Notes: generated from the sequence alone by a model not told the origin. Shown: positions 53,936 through 64,000, counted from the first letter of the stretch. The stretch is DNA of 64,000 nt from Batkoa obscura (GCA_030770535.1 JASVEC010000027.1:434001-498000); one strand, 5' to 3'. Made by a program: numbers and translations.

Positions 53936-55096
53936 ATGCAACTCTTGTCATTAGTTCAAATAATATTATCTGTAGCTACCATCCAAGCACTTGATCTTAA
54001 CCTTGATCTTCTTAATAATCAAAACTACTATGATTACCCCAATCCTCCTTATGGTCGTCCTATAAAAACGGTTACTGCTACATTGACAAAAACTGAAACT
54101 GAGACATGTACTACTACCGTGACTAAACAACCAATTATTAGTACAGTTTATCAACCAACTACAGTAATTCAAACTACTACAATTAGTAATAAACCAGTGA
54201 CTTCTACTGTTCGTACCTCCATTTATATTACAAAATATAAAACCTCTTTTGTTCCTACCACCACCACTTGTTATGAAACATTAACAAAAACAACCACTGT
54301 GTCAAATAAGCCAACTTCTTGTTATCCAAATACCGTTACTAAGACCAATGTCATTACATCTTATGTCCCAACTACTTCTTATGCTACACAAACCAGTATC
54401 TTAACCTCCATCCATTACTCCACCATTACCAATACTGCTACTTCAACTGTTATTCAAACTTCCGTTATCCCAACCACTATTACCTATGTTTCCACTATTC
54501 AAATACCCACCACAATTACCCAAACTCAATATTCCACTCAGACTTCTACTGTTAATGTACCCACTACTGTTTTATTAACTAAAACTATCACTTCTACTGT
54601 ACAAAATACAAACACTATTTATCCAACTAGTACAGTGACTATTACTAGTACTAAAAGTGAATATCAAACTATTACTAATACTCAAACACAAGTGATTACT
54701 AAGACTGAAAGTACTTGTAATACATCGAATACTAGTTCATCAGTAAGTTCCACTCAATCAACTACTTCAACTTATGCTACTACTACTCCAGTTACTACTA
54801 AACCTTCCACTACCTCAAGTATAAACTCTACTACTTCTACTTCTTCCACTCCAGTTACTACTAAACCTTCCACTTCTACTACCCCTGCTTATCCCACGTA
54901 TGATACTAAACCTGTACCATCATCTTCTAGTAGTAGTAAGACTACTCCTACATATACTAAGCCAACTCCTACATATACTAAGCCAACTCCTACATATACC
55001 AAGCCAACTCCTACATATACCAAGCCAACTCCTACATATACCAAGCCAACACCAAGCTATAGTAAACCTAGTTATGGGTATCCAACTTATTATTAA
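53936..55096 (+). CDS. Secreted Ser/Thr-rich mucin-like cell-wall protein
   Basis: 386 residues, one exon. A signal peptide is clear (MQLLSLVQIILSVATIQA, cleavage near residue 18). The mature protein is dominated by Thr, Ser, Pro, Val and Tyr with repeating T-x-T-x motifs such as TKTETETCTTTVTK and TSTVxxT, spaced single Cys residues in the first half, and a Ser/Thr tract. The tail has five near-exact TPTYTKP repeats encoded by a 21-base tandem repeat (about 54945-55045), then a degenerate copy and SYGYPTYY. There is no hydrophobic C terminus, so no GPI anchor; Tyr-rich ends can be cross-linked in walls. Heavy O-glycosylation is expected. Exact function unknown: structural wall or surface protein. 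Confidence 0.8.
   Translation: MQLLSLVQIILSVATIQALDLNLDLLNNQNYYDYPNPPYGRPIKTVTATLTKTETETCTTTVTKQPIISTVYQPTTVIQTTTISNKPVTSTVRTSIYITKYKTSFVPTTTTCYETLTKTTTVSNKPTSCYPNTVTKTNVITSYVPTTSYATQTSILTSIHYSTITNTATSTVIQTSVIPTTITYVSTIQIPTTITQTQYSTQTSTVNVPTTVLLTKTITSTVQNTNTIYPTSTVTITSTKSEYQTITNTQTQVITKTESTCNTSNTSSSVSSTQSTTSTYATTTPVTTKPSTTSSINSTTSTSSTPVTTKPSTSTTPAYPTYDTKPVPSSSSSSKTTPTYTKPTPTYTKPTPTYTKPTPTYTKPTPTYTKPTPSYSKPSYGYPTYY
54945..55050 (+). repeat. 21-bp coding tandem repeat (TPTYTKP)
   Basis: Five copies of ACTCCTACATATACYAAGCC plus A. The first two have ACT where the last three have ACC, marking the direction of expansion. Confidence 0.9.
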
Positions 55097-55443
55097 ATAA
55101 GTAATAAATAAAATATTTGAATCTTTAACATGTGGAATTATCAGTTTTTAAATATTATTTACTTTAGCGCATTTTTTTAATATTTTATAAGCAGTAGGAT
55201 TATGCTTTAGTTAACGAATAATAATAATTGAGATATATGAAGTATTTATTAATATTAAGAGATTTGTCCATTAATAGAATGTTCTGATATAATATGTAAG
55301 TGATGAGTTTATTTATCTCCTTTTTATATAAAAAGTAGATATCAAAAAAACAATGGTTGAAATTTGGTTCTTTAAAGTTATTATTATCAGATTAATAAGG
55401 TCAAGGAATTGATAATAATTGATTAAAGAAAGATTTTATATTA
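55097..55443. other. 3' flank, no gene seen
   Basis: AATAAATAAAATA directly after the stop codon could serve as a polyadenylation signal. Confidence 0.4.
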
Positions 55444-55543
55444 TAGGGATGTTTTTTTTGACTTCATCACTTTTTTCATCTTTTAAGCACTATTTGAGCG
55501 GGAAAAGTGCTAGTAAATTCTTAAACACAAAAATACATCCTCA
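55444..55543 (+). repeat. MITE-A copy 20
   Basis: About 100 bases, TAGGGATGTTTT to ACATCCTCA, core AAGCACTATTTGAGCGG. Confidence 0.88.
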
Positions 55544-55903
55544 TATATCATATTTAGCTTACTTAAAATATATAACTATTATCACTGTAGTCAAGTGGTA
55601 ATATTTGTATTTATTCCCTTTAATTATTATATCTAAATTCATTATTTTTTTGAAACTCTTTTTTAATATTAGCTCATTATTGATGTTTTTGAAAATCTTC
55701 ATACAAGTAACAAAGTAATAAAAAGATTGCAATAGCTACTGCATCAGTTTTAGGAATCAGTACTAAACTTACCATTGTTTTTAGATAATAATAACGTTGG
55801 CTGCTGCAACCAACAATATTTTATTAAATATGGGTATGAAGTTGTCTAGCATAGAAAAACGGATTTAATATAAAAATTGGTATTCTAAAAAATTTGATTT
55901 TTT

Positions 55904-56073
55904 TTACAGCTACTGAAACTCTATTGTGACTTGTATAACTATTGGTTTAAGAATATAATCAAGCTAAAATCAAGGTATAATCTTAAGATTAAGGTTAAAA
56001 TAAATAAATAAACAAATAATTAGTACTAAAAATTAGTACAAATTAAGTCACAATACAGTTACAGCAGCTGTAA
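55904..56073. repeat. Inverted-repeat element family C, copy 4 (best preserved)
   Basis: Left end TTACAGCTACTGAAACTCTA then TTGTGACTT; right end AAGTCACAATACAGTTACAG then CAGCTGTAA. The arms are near-complementary over about 28 bases and the element is about 170 bases long. Confidence 0.75.
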
Positions 56074-56505
56074 TGTTTGTTTGGAATTTCAAAATCAAAT
56101 TTCAATTAGAATAATTAATTAGACTATTGGAGAATATGGGAAATATGTGATGAGGATAACAACTTTACTTAATAGAATAGAATCAACATAAATTATAACA
56201 ATGAATATATATAAAATGAATTATTTAAAAGGAAGCTAATATAACACTTTAACTAATATTGAAAAAAAGTGACTATAAATTGAACCCTTAATCAGAAACT
56301 ACTGTTTGACATTAAAACTACTCTACTTACTAAATAAGTCCATAAATGACTTGAATTCCCATTAAAGAACTCATTTCAAAGTGTAACTGAAATCCTCAAG
56401 TTTGAGCTTAATTTTGAATTTCTAAACCAATAGAAGTAAGCCCCTCAATTAGATAAATTGTACCAAAATAAAAGCTTTCTTTTTTTTTGTATTTATTTTT
56501 TAACA
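56074..56505. other. Upstream region of F-box gene 2
   Basis: No gene; pyrimidine tract TTTCTTTTTTTTTG just before the start codon. Confidence 0.35.
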
Positions 56506-58113
56506 ATGAATCCATCTAATATTAAAGAAGGACCACTAAGCAATAAACGACGATTAGATATTAATAACAAATTAAAGGAAAATGTAATGGAAAATAATAA
56601 TCGAGATATGATAATGATTAAAAAGAGTAAATATGAATTAATTACTAATACTTCTTCTTCTTCTTTTCAAGCTTCAAGCCCATTCAATAATCTACCTGAT
56701 CCAGTATGGGATCGATTAATACAATATCTTCCCTTTAATACAATGGCACAAGCAAGTCAAGTAAGCAAAAATTGGCGTTATCAAATCAATCCTTATTTAT
56801 GGAAAAAACCAAGTTATCAATGGTATTTAAAGATTATCAAAGAGGATTCATTTGTTAAAAATATTACGCATTATCAATCTAATATAAGAAATATTGATTG
56901 TATTAATATTGAACCAAGGTTACTTTCTAAAGCAGTGGGATTATGTCATAATTTAGAAGCATTAGCATTGAATTGTTCAATGCCTACAGTTTGGAAGGAT
57001 CAAGAGTTAGTTGAGGTTTTAAGTCATCAACATCTAAGATATAAATTAAAACATTTAGCTATTTTTAATTTAAATTTAGAGTTTTCAAAATGGAAAGAAT
57101 TAAGTGAAATAATTTGTTTTATGAGAAATTTAATATTTTTAACACTACCACCTAATTTCCCTTATAATACAGCATTTAAGAATTTACCAACTTCGTTAAA
57201 GTTTTTAAATTGTTCATTAGATAATGAAAGTTATTTAAATTTATTAAGTTTAGACTTAAATAATTTTATTGGACTAACAATGAATTTTAATATATATTTA
57301 AATATATCTTTAGAAAATTTATTATTAAAATTAAAAAAGTTAACTACTTTATCTTTAGAAGGAAACGGATATATCTCGAAATTAAATCATTTGATTAATC
57401 CCAAATTATTAACAGGATTAAAAATTAATATTAATACCAATAAAGAGGATTTATTAATTCTATTAAGAAAATGTAGGAATTTAGTTCATGTAGAATTTTG
57501 TAATATATGTTGTGATGATCGAACTATTAAACTATTGTTACGACATAATTTTAATTTAAAAGTATTAAAAGTAATCAACACTTCTATAACTACATCAGGA
57601 ATTGCAAGTATTTTTAAAAGTAAAGCTAAAATTCAACAATTAGAACTTCAATGTCATCATGAAAATTGTGGACCTTATAATTTAGAATTAGATAAATGTG
57701 AATTTTTATATCAATTAAAAGAATTAAATATAAATTTAACTTTATATTTATCAATTAAAATATTGAAAGCATTAAAATTCATGAAATCTTTAGTTAATTT
57801 TCAATTCTTACTTTCTTTCAATCAATTAGGTAATATTGATTGTCATTCTATCTTTACTCCTTCTTTACCTTATCTTGCTTTTTTCCCAATTACTATTCAA
57901 TTAGATTATTTGATGAATAATTGGCCAACTTACTTTAAATTTCAATGTTATACATTAACTAAATTTCATATTCAATTAAAAGGAAATGAGTTATTTATGA
58001 AACTATATAAAAAAAAAATGATTGAGTTGTTTAAGTTAGCATTAAAAGTTTCACCTTGTATATTGAAACCCATGCTATTATATCAAGAGGAAGTAGTTTA
58101 TCCAGAGTTTTAA
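56506..58113 (+). CDS. F-box / leucine-rich-repeat protein 2
   Basis: 535 residues from the first ATG (an upstream in-frame TTG is not accepted as start). The N terminus (about 1-55) is polar, with NKRRLDINNK resembling a nuclear signal and a Ser run TSSSSFQASS. The F-box is at about 60-100 (NNLPDPVWDRLIQYLPF, then QASQVSKNWRYQINPYLW). The remaining 430 residues form LRR-like units such as LEALALNCSMP, LKHLAIFNLNLEF, LKVLKVINTSITTSGI and LYQLKELNINLTL. Probable SCF substrate receptor; target unknown. It is not a close paralog of the other F-box protein in the window. Confidence 0.86.
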   Translation: MNPSNIKEGPLSNKRRLDINNKLKENVMENNNRDMIMIKKSKYELITNTSSSSFQASSPFNNLPDPVWDRLIQYLPFNTMAQASQVSKNWRYQINPYLWKKPSYQWYLKIIKEDSFVKNITHYQSNIRNIDCINIEPRLLSKAVGLCHNLEALALNCSMPTVWKDQELVEVLSHQHLRYKLKHLAIFNLNLEFSKWKELSEIICFMRNLIFLTLPPNFPYNTAFKNLPTSLKFLNCSLDNESYLNLLSLDLNNFIGLTMNFNIYLNISLENLLLKLKKLTTLSLEGNGYISKLNHLINPKLLTGLKININTNKEDLLILLRKCRNLVHVEFCNICCDDRTIKLLLRHNFNLKVLKVINTSITTSGIASIFKSKAKIQQLELQCHHENCGPYNLELDKCEFLYQLKELNINLTLYLSIKILKALKFMKSLVNFQFLLSFNQLGNIDCHSIFTPSLPYLAFFPITIQLDYLMNNWPTYFKFQCYTLTKFHIQLKGNELFMKLYKKKMIELFKLALKVSPCILKPMLLYQEEVVYPEF

Positions 58114-58849
58114 AAATAGTTGAAGAAGTTTATTAAAAAAGAGCTTATTTATCAAGGTTATATTGTTTTCAATTATTAAAAGATATAATTTACTTAGAAT
58201 TGAATGGGTTTAGAAAGGATATTGAATCTGATATTTTATGTTATAATTGTTAGTTGAATTATTTTATTAAAATAAAATAATATGTTTTTAGGGTTAATAA
58301 TATATTGTATTCTATGTTTCTTATATTCTTATGAATTTAAAATTAATGATTTATTAAATAACCTATAATAATAAGTAATAATTCATGGTTTTTCTAATTA
58401 ACTTCACTTCTTGATTGATAAAATGTATATTTAAGAACTAAGAGGGAATATAGATAAGGTTGAAATTGTATGATTAACACAAATACTCTTTATTTGAGTT
58501 ATTTATGTTCTAATAATAATTGAATTTAATTATTTCAATAGAAATAAAAAATAAAAAATAAAAAAGATTAATATCATAAATAATACTTACTTTATAGAAT
58601 TAATATTATTAATTAAACATTATCTTTAAACTAAAAATATGTGATAAAATTAAAGCCCATTTTAATAAAATAAATAAAAAACCAGTCTTAACTAATCTTA
58701 ACTTCATTTCATCAATATTGTGCATCTTCTCCCTTAATTTTTAAATTAAATTAAATTAAATTAATATCAATTTACATTTATTTTTATAAGATATAAATAT
58801 ATATAAATAAAAATAGATTTTGATTCTCTTTAAATACAGTCCTCCTTTT
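58114..58849. other. 3' intergenic stretch, no gene seen
   Basis: AT-rich, with a (TTAAA)n run near 58740-58760. Confidence 0.35.
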
Positions 58850-59423
58850 TTACAACCTTTCCTCTTCAATTTTTTCCAATACACCAGCCACTTGTTCCAT
58901 TTCTCTTTCAATGACTCTAGACCAATGCTGTACATCTCCTAATTCCTATTATTATTATTAAATAAAAACATTCTAAATCCAAAGCTTGTTTTTATAAATA
59001 TAAATAATAGCTCAATTACCTTTAAAGCGTCATTAAATTGATTAATCATTGTTGACCATTGAGAAGCTTGTTTTTGCAATAAATTAGCTTGTTGTAAAGC
59101 TTGAGTTATTTCTTTATAATCTAAATTTTTTTGTTTTTTTAATATATCAGATACTCTAAAAATAATAATTAGTTAACATTTAACATTTAACATTTTATAA
59201 AAATTTTATTTATCTTCATTGTTATTACCTTTCATTTAATTTCTCGGATAAATGTTCACTGCTTTCTTTAATAGCTAATTTAGCGTCTTTACGAAGTTGA
59301 GCTAATAAAGTAAAGGTTAATGGAAAGTGAAAGGAATTGATAAAGGTTACCATTAGTTAATTTGAGTTTGGATTGACGAAGTTGATGTTCTTTTAATAAT
59401 TGAGATAGCGTTTCTTCACCCAT
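58850..59423 (-). CDS. BLOC1S1: BLOC-1 subunit 1 (BLOC1S1/GCN5L1) homolog
   Basis: Four exons, 59423-59351, 59301-59229, 59155-59020 and 58945-58850, joined by GT..AG introns, encode 125 residues, the same length as the human short isoform. The N terminus LSQLLKEHQLRQSKLK matches human LSRLLKEHQAKQNERK, the middle QANLLQKQASQWSTMI matches the AxxFxKQTGQWIxMV region, and FNDALKELGDVQHWSRVIE matches FNQALKEIGDVENWARSIE. It is a short coiled-coil protein of the BLOC-1/BORC complexes, acting in endolysosome positioning and traffic. Start: ATG in good context with no earlier in-frame ATG. Confidence 0.92.
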
Positions 59424-59614
59424 TATTAATATTAATAATTCAAAAAAATAATTAACTCAAGAAAAAAAAATCCCGTTTAAGTTGAATTCATCATTAATTT
59501 TAACCAATCCAATCAAAGTATTTATGAGTTTGAAAATTAATAAGAAATATTCAATGTAAATATTTTTGTATATTTTTTGAATTTTTGTATAAAATAAAAA
59601 TCAAATTTAAACAA
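59424..59614. promoter_or_regulatory. Compact divergent promoter, BLOC1S1-like / RPR2
   Basis: Only 191 bases separate the two ATGs, so the genes share a bidirectional control region. No canonical TATA box is evident; a CCAATCC site lies at about 59505. Confidence 0.5.
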
Positions 59615-60243
59615 ATGGGCAAGAAAGAGAAATTAAAAAAAGGAAAAAAAACAATTGAAAATAAAGAAATTTTATTAAGAATGAATTTTTTATATCAAGC
59701 TAGTAGTTTAATGAGTAATATTGATATTAAATATCCCCAAAAAGAGGATTCAAAAGGATTAGAAGATAAATCAACTAAATTAAAAGGAAGAAAATTAACT
59801 GGTCTATCTAGAGTGTATTTAAGTAATTTAAAATCAATATCTAAAAAACTGGTTATTAGAATGTAAGCTTCAGTTAATATATAACTAATTAATAAATAAA
59901 AGAATAGTCTAAGTTTTAACGATTGAATCTTAAATTTTAGGGATCCAGCCATTAAACGAAGCATTTGTAAACGATGTAATAGTAATTTGATTGTTGGTAA
60001 AACATGCAGTATTAAAGCAATAGGTAATTTAATTTATCATCTAGTTTCATAGTTGTTTTCTTTTTATTTAAAGTAATAATTTGTTTATTTTCATTAATAA
60101 TAGAACCTAATGACAAAGAAGGGGAAAGAAAGAAATATATAAAATTGGAATATACTTGTCAGTTTTGTTATTATAAAAAAAGTTATTTACAAAATCCAGA
60201 ATATCAATTATTTGGTGATAAGAAGGAAAATAGATTGGAATAA
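59615..60243 (+). CDS. RPR2: RNase P/MRP protein subunit RPR2/Rpp21/SNM1 family
   Basis: Three exons, 59615-59862, 59941-60023 and 60104-60243, give exactly 156 residues. A Lys-rich start precedes RMNFLYQASSLM (human Rpp21: RLNFLYQAAHCV) and LSRVYLSNLKSISKKLVIRM, ending in DPAIKRSICKRC (human RDPSVKRTLCRGC). Zinc ligands are Cys 92, 95, 129 and 132 (CKRC and CQFC). The C-terminal YLQNPEYQLFGDK matches FLNDPGHLLWGDR. It binds the RNA subunit and helps 5' maturation of pre-tRNA in the nucleus. The first in-frame ATG is used; an upstream TTG is ignored. Confidence 0.93.
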
Positions 60244-60956
60244 CTGAAATTTAATATAGAACGTTATTTATGTTGAAACGTAATAATTTTTGATTAATAA
60301 TAATAATTTGTTGTTTCAATTGGATTTTATAGTTACTTCTTTATAAATTGATTATTTGTACTTTATTCTTATACAAAATTTTGTATTATTGTTTATTAAT
60401 TATAGACGTGCAAAAAGTTATATGAAGTATTGGAAAACTAATTGTTATTTCAATAGTAAAACTCTAATGGATTCAAAAGTAAATATGAATAATCATACTA
60501 GATCGTAAAATAGATTTATATAAAAAAAAGTAATAAATCTAGATCTAAATGTTAAAATCATTGTTATCTAGAGTTGAACTTATATTATTAAAATAGTTTC
60601 TATTAAAAAAAAAGTGTAAAATAAACTATTTAGTGTATAAAAAAAGGTGTTTGTATTATCATTTTATATTTAATATTATTATTTTTTAGTTTATTAATTA
60701 AAACTATTATGTTTATGTAGATAATTTTGATTTTATTATTAATAAATATACCTAAACGAATTAATCCTAGTATGTATAATAGTTGTAATTATAAATAAAA
60801 ACTTATAACAATGTTTATTATATTAATTTATTACTATATATTTTAAAAAATCCTTTTATTATAATTTTAAAATTGCATAAATTAGCATAAAACTAGTATA
60901 AAATTTAAAAAATTTTAGCTGGAAATTAATCAAGCTTGCAAATTAATTTTGATATA
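60244..60956. other. AT-rich intergenic stretch, no gene seen
   Basis: Nothing recognised on either strand. Confidence 0.35.
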
Positions 60957-61054
60957 TGGGGATGCATTTTTGTGTTTAAGAATTTTACTACCAATTTTTC
61001 GCTCGAATAGCGCTTAAAAGATGGAAAATGATGAAGCCAAAAAAAACACCCCCA
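60957..61054 (-). repeat. MITE-A copy 21
   Basis: 98 bases, TGGGGATGCATT to ACACCCCCA, TATA on both sides. Confidence 0.93.
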
Positions 61055-61495
61055 TATACCTTTTTAAAATATTAATAATTTTTATGCTATTTAGTATATC
61101 TTTATTCAACTTTTTATAGTCTAATGTTGATTTTATTATGTATTTATTTTAGTTTCAAAAATAATTATAAATCCTAACACACTTGTAATACAAACATTAA
61201 CTTACCATTTTAAAAATATAATAAGTAATTTCATTATAAAAATGTTAATTAAAAAAAGATGAAGCTAAAAAGAGATTAATCTTCACAAAAGATAGCGAAA
61301 TTTTTATTATAGTATAGCTAAAACCTGTTAAGAAGACAAAAGCAAGGAGTTTAAAATAGAATTATTGTTGTGGATCCTTTTGACTAGGGAGATCTTCAAT
61401 TTGATAAAGATCTGATTTAGATAACCATCGTATTTAAAGACTTATTTTTAATCGTTATGTTTGTATAAACTTATAAAAGTTATACAAATTTAATA
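61055..61495. other. AT-rich spacer, no gene seen
   Basis: Nothing recognised on either strand. Confidence 0.35.
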
Positions 61496-61593
61496 TGGGG
61501 ATGTATTTTTTTGTTTAATAATTTTACTAACAATCTTTCCGCTTAAATAGCGCTTAAAAAATGGAAAAAATAATGAAGCTAAAAAAACACCCC
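61496..61593 (-). repeat. MITE-A copy 22
   Basis: TGGGGATGTATT to ACACCCC, TA at the left; right tip slightly altered. Confidence 0.9.
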
Positions 61594-61738
61594 TATTAAT
61601 CAAATGTTTTTTTATTTAAATTCATATATGATTTATAATCTATTTATAAATGTTCCTATATTGAACAAATTTAAAAACTTGCATAAAGTTGAAAATAAAA
61701 CTTTTAGTGGTTTATGTATAAAAAATGCGAAATCAGTA

Positions 61739-61841
61739 TGTGGGGATGTATTTTTTTGCTTAGGAATTTTACTAACAATCTTTCCACTGAAATAGCGCTT
61801 AAAAGATGGAAAAAATAATGAAGCCAAAAAAAACATCTCTA
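61739..61841 (-). repeat. MITE-A copy 23
   Basis: TGTGGGGATGTATT to AACATCTCTA; about 150 bases from copy 22 and in the same orientation. Confidence 0.88.
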
Positions 61842-62963
61842 TGTGAATGCCGTTTTAGATCTTTTGTTCATCTTTTATCTAGTGTAAAATTTTAAATAAA
61901 TATAATTAAATGCTGAGACAAAGATGATGTTTGTATGATTTTTTATTCATTTTTGTTATTTTAAACATAACAAAAATCAATTATAAGAATAATACTCGGT
62001 ATTTATTTACAATATATTCGTATTAAAACCGGAAAATAATTCTACATTGGGTTCCAATTTTCCCATATTAAAATAACACATGTAAATGTTGTTTTTACTC
62101 AAAGATTTAACCAAGGGTTTTTTAAAATTTAAGCAGAGTAAAAGGTGAACAAAACTGTCAAAGGAAAAAGATACAGCTATATAAAAAAATAATGAAAATT
62201 TTAAGAAAGTTTACTATTTGTTTTCAACAATTTTTGAACTTTCTAAGAATAATAAACTCCATTAAACCCATTTTTCTGACTTATTGTACGTTACAATCTT
62301 TAATATTCACATTAATGTCTAAAGGTAGTAATTAAAGATCGTTATTTAAAACTAGAACATTATATGGTTCTCCAATTGTGAATCAAACACTATTATAAAT
62401 TTATTTTAAGGAATGACAGATGAACCCTGTTATTGTAGAGCCGAATTGAAATGCTAATAAAAAAGTCATTAATATGAGAATAACGCAACATAAAGAATGA
62501 TTTCAATATGATGTATGTATACACTAAGTTCAATCATTATGTAATTTTGAATTCGAAAAAGTTAAATTGGTTATACTTTTGTCTATTTTTTATTTATGGA
62601 AGTAACACTAACTCCATTCCTACTGTTTTCTAAATCTGTTAATATGGTTTTATTTATTGAATTGAATTCTTAAAGTTGTGCACCACAGCAAAGGAAATCT
62701 GAAACCAGTCCAATTACGCTTTGTTTTCCAGGGTGAAGAGTTACTTATACATACTATATTTAGACAAATCTACTCTGAATGGAATCAGATTCATAAACCC
62801 AATCATATTTTATATGCAAATGAAATGCGAAAATTGATTGGAATGCTCATCATTGACACAATGCACAAAGAATGATTAAAAATAAATACAATTAGGGAAT
62901 ACGTAAAAACAGCTGACTAAAAATCTCACTTTCAATCCCGAGGAAAAGAATTGTGTGAAAATG
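61842..62963. other. Upstream region of the aquaporin gene
   Basis: No supported gene. A 65-codon frame at 62678-62875 starts with GTG, lacks an early ATG and shows no domain; it is more balanced in composition than the flanks, so an old coding scrap is possible. Confidence 0.35.
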
Positions 62964-62971
62964 TATATAAA
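62964..62971 (+). promoter_or_regulatory. TATA box of the aquaporin gene
   Basis: TATATAAA, 68 bases before the ATG at 63032. Confidence 0.6.
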
Positions 62972-63031
62972 TACTTTAAAGTCACTCATTTATTATTAAA
63001 TCTTAACAAATTTTATCTTTTTTTTTAAATT

Positions 63032-63892
63032 ATGGCTGGAGCAGACAAAGAATTTAGTATGGATATTGATGTAGCTGGAGCAAATGATTTTAAAGCAGCT
63101 AAACGTACTGGCTATGCTGGTTTTAGATATCGTTATCGTGAATATTTAGCTGAATTTTTAGGTACAACTGTACTTTTATTATTTGGAAATGGTGTATGCG
63201 CACAGGTTACTTTTAACGATGCCGCTAAAGGATCAAGTTATTTAAGTATCAATTTTGGTTGGGCTTTTGCTGTTATGCTTGGTATTTTCGTTTCTGGACC
63301 TATTTCTGGTGCTCATATTAATCCAGCAGTTACTATTAGTAACGCTATTCATGGAAAATTCCCATGGAGAAAAGTACCGGGTTTTGTAGCTGCTCAAATC
63401 CTTGGTGCTATCCTTGGCGCCGCCCTTGTTTTTCTTATGTATTGGCCAGCTTTTAATAAGTTTGATGGCGGTGTACGTCAAACTTTAGGTGATCAAGCTA
63501 CTGCTGGTATTTTCGCTACTTACCCTTACGCAACCAGTCCAATTTGGAATTGTTTCCTTACTGAAATTGTTAATACTGCTGCTATGATGGTCTGTATATG
63601 TGGTATCAATGACCCACGTCATAAAATTCCATCATGGATGGGTGCTTTAGCAGTTGGACTTTTAATTGGTGCCATTGGTATTTCTATTGGTTTTATGACT
63701 GGTTATGCTATGAATCCTGCTCGTGACTTTGGTCCTCGTTTCTTTACTCTTATGGCAGGATGGGGAACTGAACCATTTACTGCTTATAATTATTATTTCT
63801 GGAATCCTATTGTTGCCCCAATAGTAGGAGCCACTCTTGGTATCTTCCTTTACGATGTATTCATCTCACCCGCTGAGCTTGATGATGAATAG
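63032..63892 (+). CDS. Aquaglyceroporin (MIP family)
   Basis: 286 residues, one exon. Six membrane segments and two half-helices are evident. The two pore motifs are GAHINPAVT (NPA at residues 97-99) and GYAMNPARDFGPR (NPA at 228-230 followed by R231-D232). Asp after the second NPA-R is the signature of glycerol-conducting aquaglyceroporins as opposed to water-only aquaporins. The N terminus of about 38 residues is cytosolic and acidic, and the C terminus is short (SPAELDDE), so the long regulatory tails of yeast Fps1 are absent. Codon use is noticeably less AT-biased than in other genes here (GCC, CTT and ATC codons appear), as expected for a highly expressed gene. It likely moves glycerol and water across the plasma membrane. 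Confidence 0.93.
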   Translation: MAGADKEFSMDIDVAGANDFKAAKRTGYAGFRYRYREYLAEFLGTTVLLLFGNGVCAQVTFNDAAKGSSYLSINFGWAFAVMLGIFVSGPISGAHINPAVTISNAIHGKFPWRKVPGFVAAQILGAILGAALVFLMYWPAFNKFDGGVRQTLGDQATAGIFATYPYATSPIWNCFLTEIVNTAAMMVCICGINDPRHKIPSWMGALAVGLLIGAIGISIGFMTGYAMNPARDFGPRFFTLMAGWGTEPFTAYNYYFWNPIVAPIVGATLGIFLYDVFISPAELDDE

Positions 63893-64000
63893 ATTTTCTT
63901 CTAAACTGAGTTTAGTTTGGAGCAAAAGTTCCACAAAATAATTTTAATTAATTCTCACGAGTATTTAAATAAACCTTTTATTATTCCAGACTTCTAATAT

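Noticed and set aside
59695-59964. 89-codon minus-strand frame over RPR2
   Set aside because: Overlaps exons 1 and 2 of RPR2 and crosses its intron; no independent support.
16127-61836. Recurrent open frames containing the peptide FPSFKRYLSGKIVSKILKQK
   Set aside because: These are translations of MITE-A in one frame. The elements are about 100 bases, vary in frame continuity and lack a start or promoter, so no protein is claimed.
62678-62875. 65-codon frame upstream of the aquaporin
   Set aside because: Starts with GTG, has no early ATG, no TATA element and no recognisable domain.

Overview
The window reads as nuclear DNA of a fungus, most likely an early-diverging lineage (Mucoromycota or Glomeromycotina-like; this placement is inference). 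The evidence is extreme AT richness, many short GT..AG introns (about 40-80 bases) in housekeeping genes, a fungal cytosolic endoglycoceramidase-type GH5, a Zn(II)2Cys6 factor, and the joint presence of genes often lost in yeasts (RSPRY1-like, STEEP1-like, BLOC1S1-like, a rhodopsin-like 7TM receptor, F-box/LRR proteins). Four multi-exon genes that no single open frame reveals (RSPRY1-like, STEEP1-like, BLOC1S1-like, RPR2/Rpp21) were rebuilt by hand, as were all exons of the PP2A scaffold and ADCK2-like genes.

Layout. 0-14 kb is a gene-dense housekeeping block: RSPRY1-like (minus, runs off the left edge), tRNA-Leu(UAA), GH5 (plus), STEEP1-like (minus), ADCK2-like ABC1 kinase (minus), PP2A scaffold subunit A (plus, 12 exons) and a 7TM receptor (minus). 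14-20 kb holds a second identical tRNA-Leu(UAA) and a decayed 3.4-kb DNA transposon (TE1) riddled with younger insertions. 20-44 kb is a gene-poor island whose only recognisable genes are transcription factors: five paralogous single-exon bZIP genes and one Zn2Cys6 gene. 44-50 kb is mostly repeats. 50-64 kb returns to ordinary genes: two F-box/LRR genes, a secreted Ser/Thr-rich wall-type protein, the divergent BLOC1S1/RPR2 pair and an aquaglyceroporin.

Repeats dominate the non-coding space. A ~100-bp MITE (called MITE-A here) occurs 23 times in both orientations. Its ends resemble those of TE1, whose DDE-type transposase remnants are visible, so TE1 is the likely source of mobility. Six solo-LTR-like elements (TGTGAAA...TTTCACA; five with exact 4-bp target duplications) are nested in TE1, in a second rearranged copy TE2, and in a MITE; one MITE sits in an LTR. 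Paralogous empty sites in the same window confirm several insertions base by base. Two further inverted-repeat families (about 170 bp and about 460 bp) are also present.

The most unusual biology is the bZIP cluster. All five members keep the leucine zipper and a C-terminal K-M-(L/I)-L block followed by a Cys, but two have lost a normal DNA-binding basic region, suggesting heterodimerising antagonists next to intact partners.
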